Under the pieces are notes generated by a model, which was not told the DNA's origin, did not search any database, and was given only the letters and a program-made list of their open reading frames with translations. A program made the translations under genes and the position numbers. This document shows, in pieces, positions 63,765-64,000 of a stretch of 64,000 bases of DNA. Source of the stretch: Atriophallophorus winterbourni (Eukaryota > Platyhelminthes > Trematoda > Plagiorchiida > Microphallidae). Location of the stretch: NCBI GenBank assembly GCA_013407085.1, contig JACCGJ010020169.1, forward strand, positions 1 through 64,000, read 5' to 3'. The number at the start of each line of letters is the position of its first letter. Within the stretch, counting starts at the first letter, position 1.

Positions 63765-64000
63765 TTTTTTGGGGTAACATTTGAACTGTCAATAACAAGA
63801 TTGCAATCAGGTTGTGGTCGCGATGTTTCTCTGGGTTTCAGCGAGGGAACGCGCTTGGGCACACTTAGTCTCACGTCTGGTGGAAGTTTAGAGCGGTTGG
63901 ATTTCCAGTCGGTGTTCATAGCGATAGCCATTTCAGTCGTTAGAAAAGTGATTTTCAGAGGACTGGGCCCATTGCCTTTGTAGTTGGAGGATCTAGGTAT
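63728..64000 (-). CDS. CR1 family 2 ORF1, C-terminal part
   Basis: Open from the window edge: IPRSSNYKGNGPSPLKITFL, TTEMAIAMNTDWKSNRSKLP, PDVRLSVPKRVPSLKPRETS and NVTPKNENGP, ending ESDQ. Matches the C-terminus of family 1 ORF1 (IPRSPNYHGKGANPLKVTFL, and an end of SSDQ). The final codons include the slippery AAA AAC. Confidence 0.85.
   Translation of the reverse strand: MPRSSNYKGNGPSPLKITFLTTEMAIAMNTDWKSNRSKLPPDVRLSVPKRVPSLKPRETSRPQPDCNLVIDSSNVTPKNENGPAHRESDQ
63733..63770 (-). promoter_or_regulatory. Putative -1 ribosomal frameshift signal, family 2
   Basis: Heptamer AAAAAAC at 63770-63764 in ORF1 phase (codons AAA AAC), spacer GAAAAT (63763-63758), hairpin 63757-63733 with 10-bp arms GGTCCGGCTC and GAGTCGGACC (one G-U wobble) and a 5-nt loop. 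The ORF1 stop TAG is at 63730-63728. The -1 frame is open from 63764 through the stop into ORF2. Same geometry as family 1, with a compensatory pair change. Confidence 0.75.

Larger units (their letters stand above)
60780..64000 (-). mobile_element. CR1-type LINE, family 2 (5' end outside window)
   Basis: The minus strand holds the end of ORF1 (64000-63728), a frameshift-type junction (63770-63733), ORF2 (63764-60898) and a 3' end with CTGAGTT-type repeats (60780-60797) abutting the 352-bp satellite. It is diverged from family 1 in both ORFs but collinear. The tail repeat unit differs from the TTGAATC of family 1. Confidence 0.9.

Overview
This window looks like a repeat-dense stretch of a eukaryotic genome, most probably a flatworm and within those a digenean trematode. 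I base that on the mix of elements: an RTE-type LINE, CR1-type LINEs with TTGAATC-like 3' tails, Penelope-like elements (PLEs) with GIY-YIG endonucleases, trematode-style Ty3/gypsy remnants, and tRNA-derived SINEs carrying a hammerhead ribozyme. I found no convincing host protein-coding gene, no rRNA and no genuine tRNA. Almost every long reading frame belongs to a transposable element, and most are broken.

Layout. 1-3765 (-): nearly full-length RTE LINE with endonuclease, reverse transcriptase (RT) and a C-terminal zinc-finger tail. 4300-5130: a short direct repeat flanking a decayed hammerhead. 5726-13561: a satellite of 720-bp units, each a dimer of two diverged 360-bp monomers, running into a 0.5-kb TAGA microsatellite. 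14823-18530 (-): decayed Ty3/gypsy element. 18844-24015: gag and LINE fragments. 23750-25740 (+): PLE. 25748-30285 (+): CR1 LINE. 30976-34620: LINE fragments and a SINE. 34915-37385: PLE with inverted hammerhead-bearing ends. 37430-41148: CR1 and SINE copies. 41391-48230 (-): a second PLE split by a full-length CR1 insertion with a 6-bp target duplication. 48425-49530: PLE scraps. 50131-51039: a complete 909-bp non-autonomous LTR element with a gag-like ORF. 52570-58310: gypsy fragments around a 1.1-kb-arm inverted repeat made of two head-to-head PLE copies. 58318-60779: a 352-bp satellite interrupted by a LINE. 60780-64000 (-): a second CR1 family that runs off the end.

The most notable observation is at the ORF1/ORF2 junction of the CR1 elements. 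All three junctions in the window (two copies of one family, one of a diverged family) have an in-phase A AAA AAC heptamer, a 6-nt spacer and a 25-nt hairpin. In each, ORF2 lies in the -1 frame, and in the better-preserved copies it is open through the ORF1 stop. The hairpin shows a compensatory base-pair change between families even though the encoded amino acids differ. This is the textbook layout of a -1 programmed ribosomal frameshift signal, and would express endonuclease-RT as an ORF1-ORF2 fusion.

Secondary points of interest are the hammerhead ribozymes at PLE ends and in SINEs, the miniature LTR element with an internally duplicated gag, the dimeric satellite with splice-acceptor-like tracts, and several nested insertions whose target-site duplications can be read directly.
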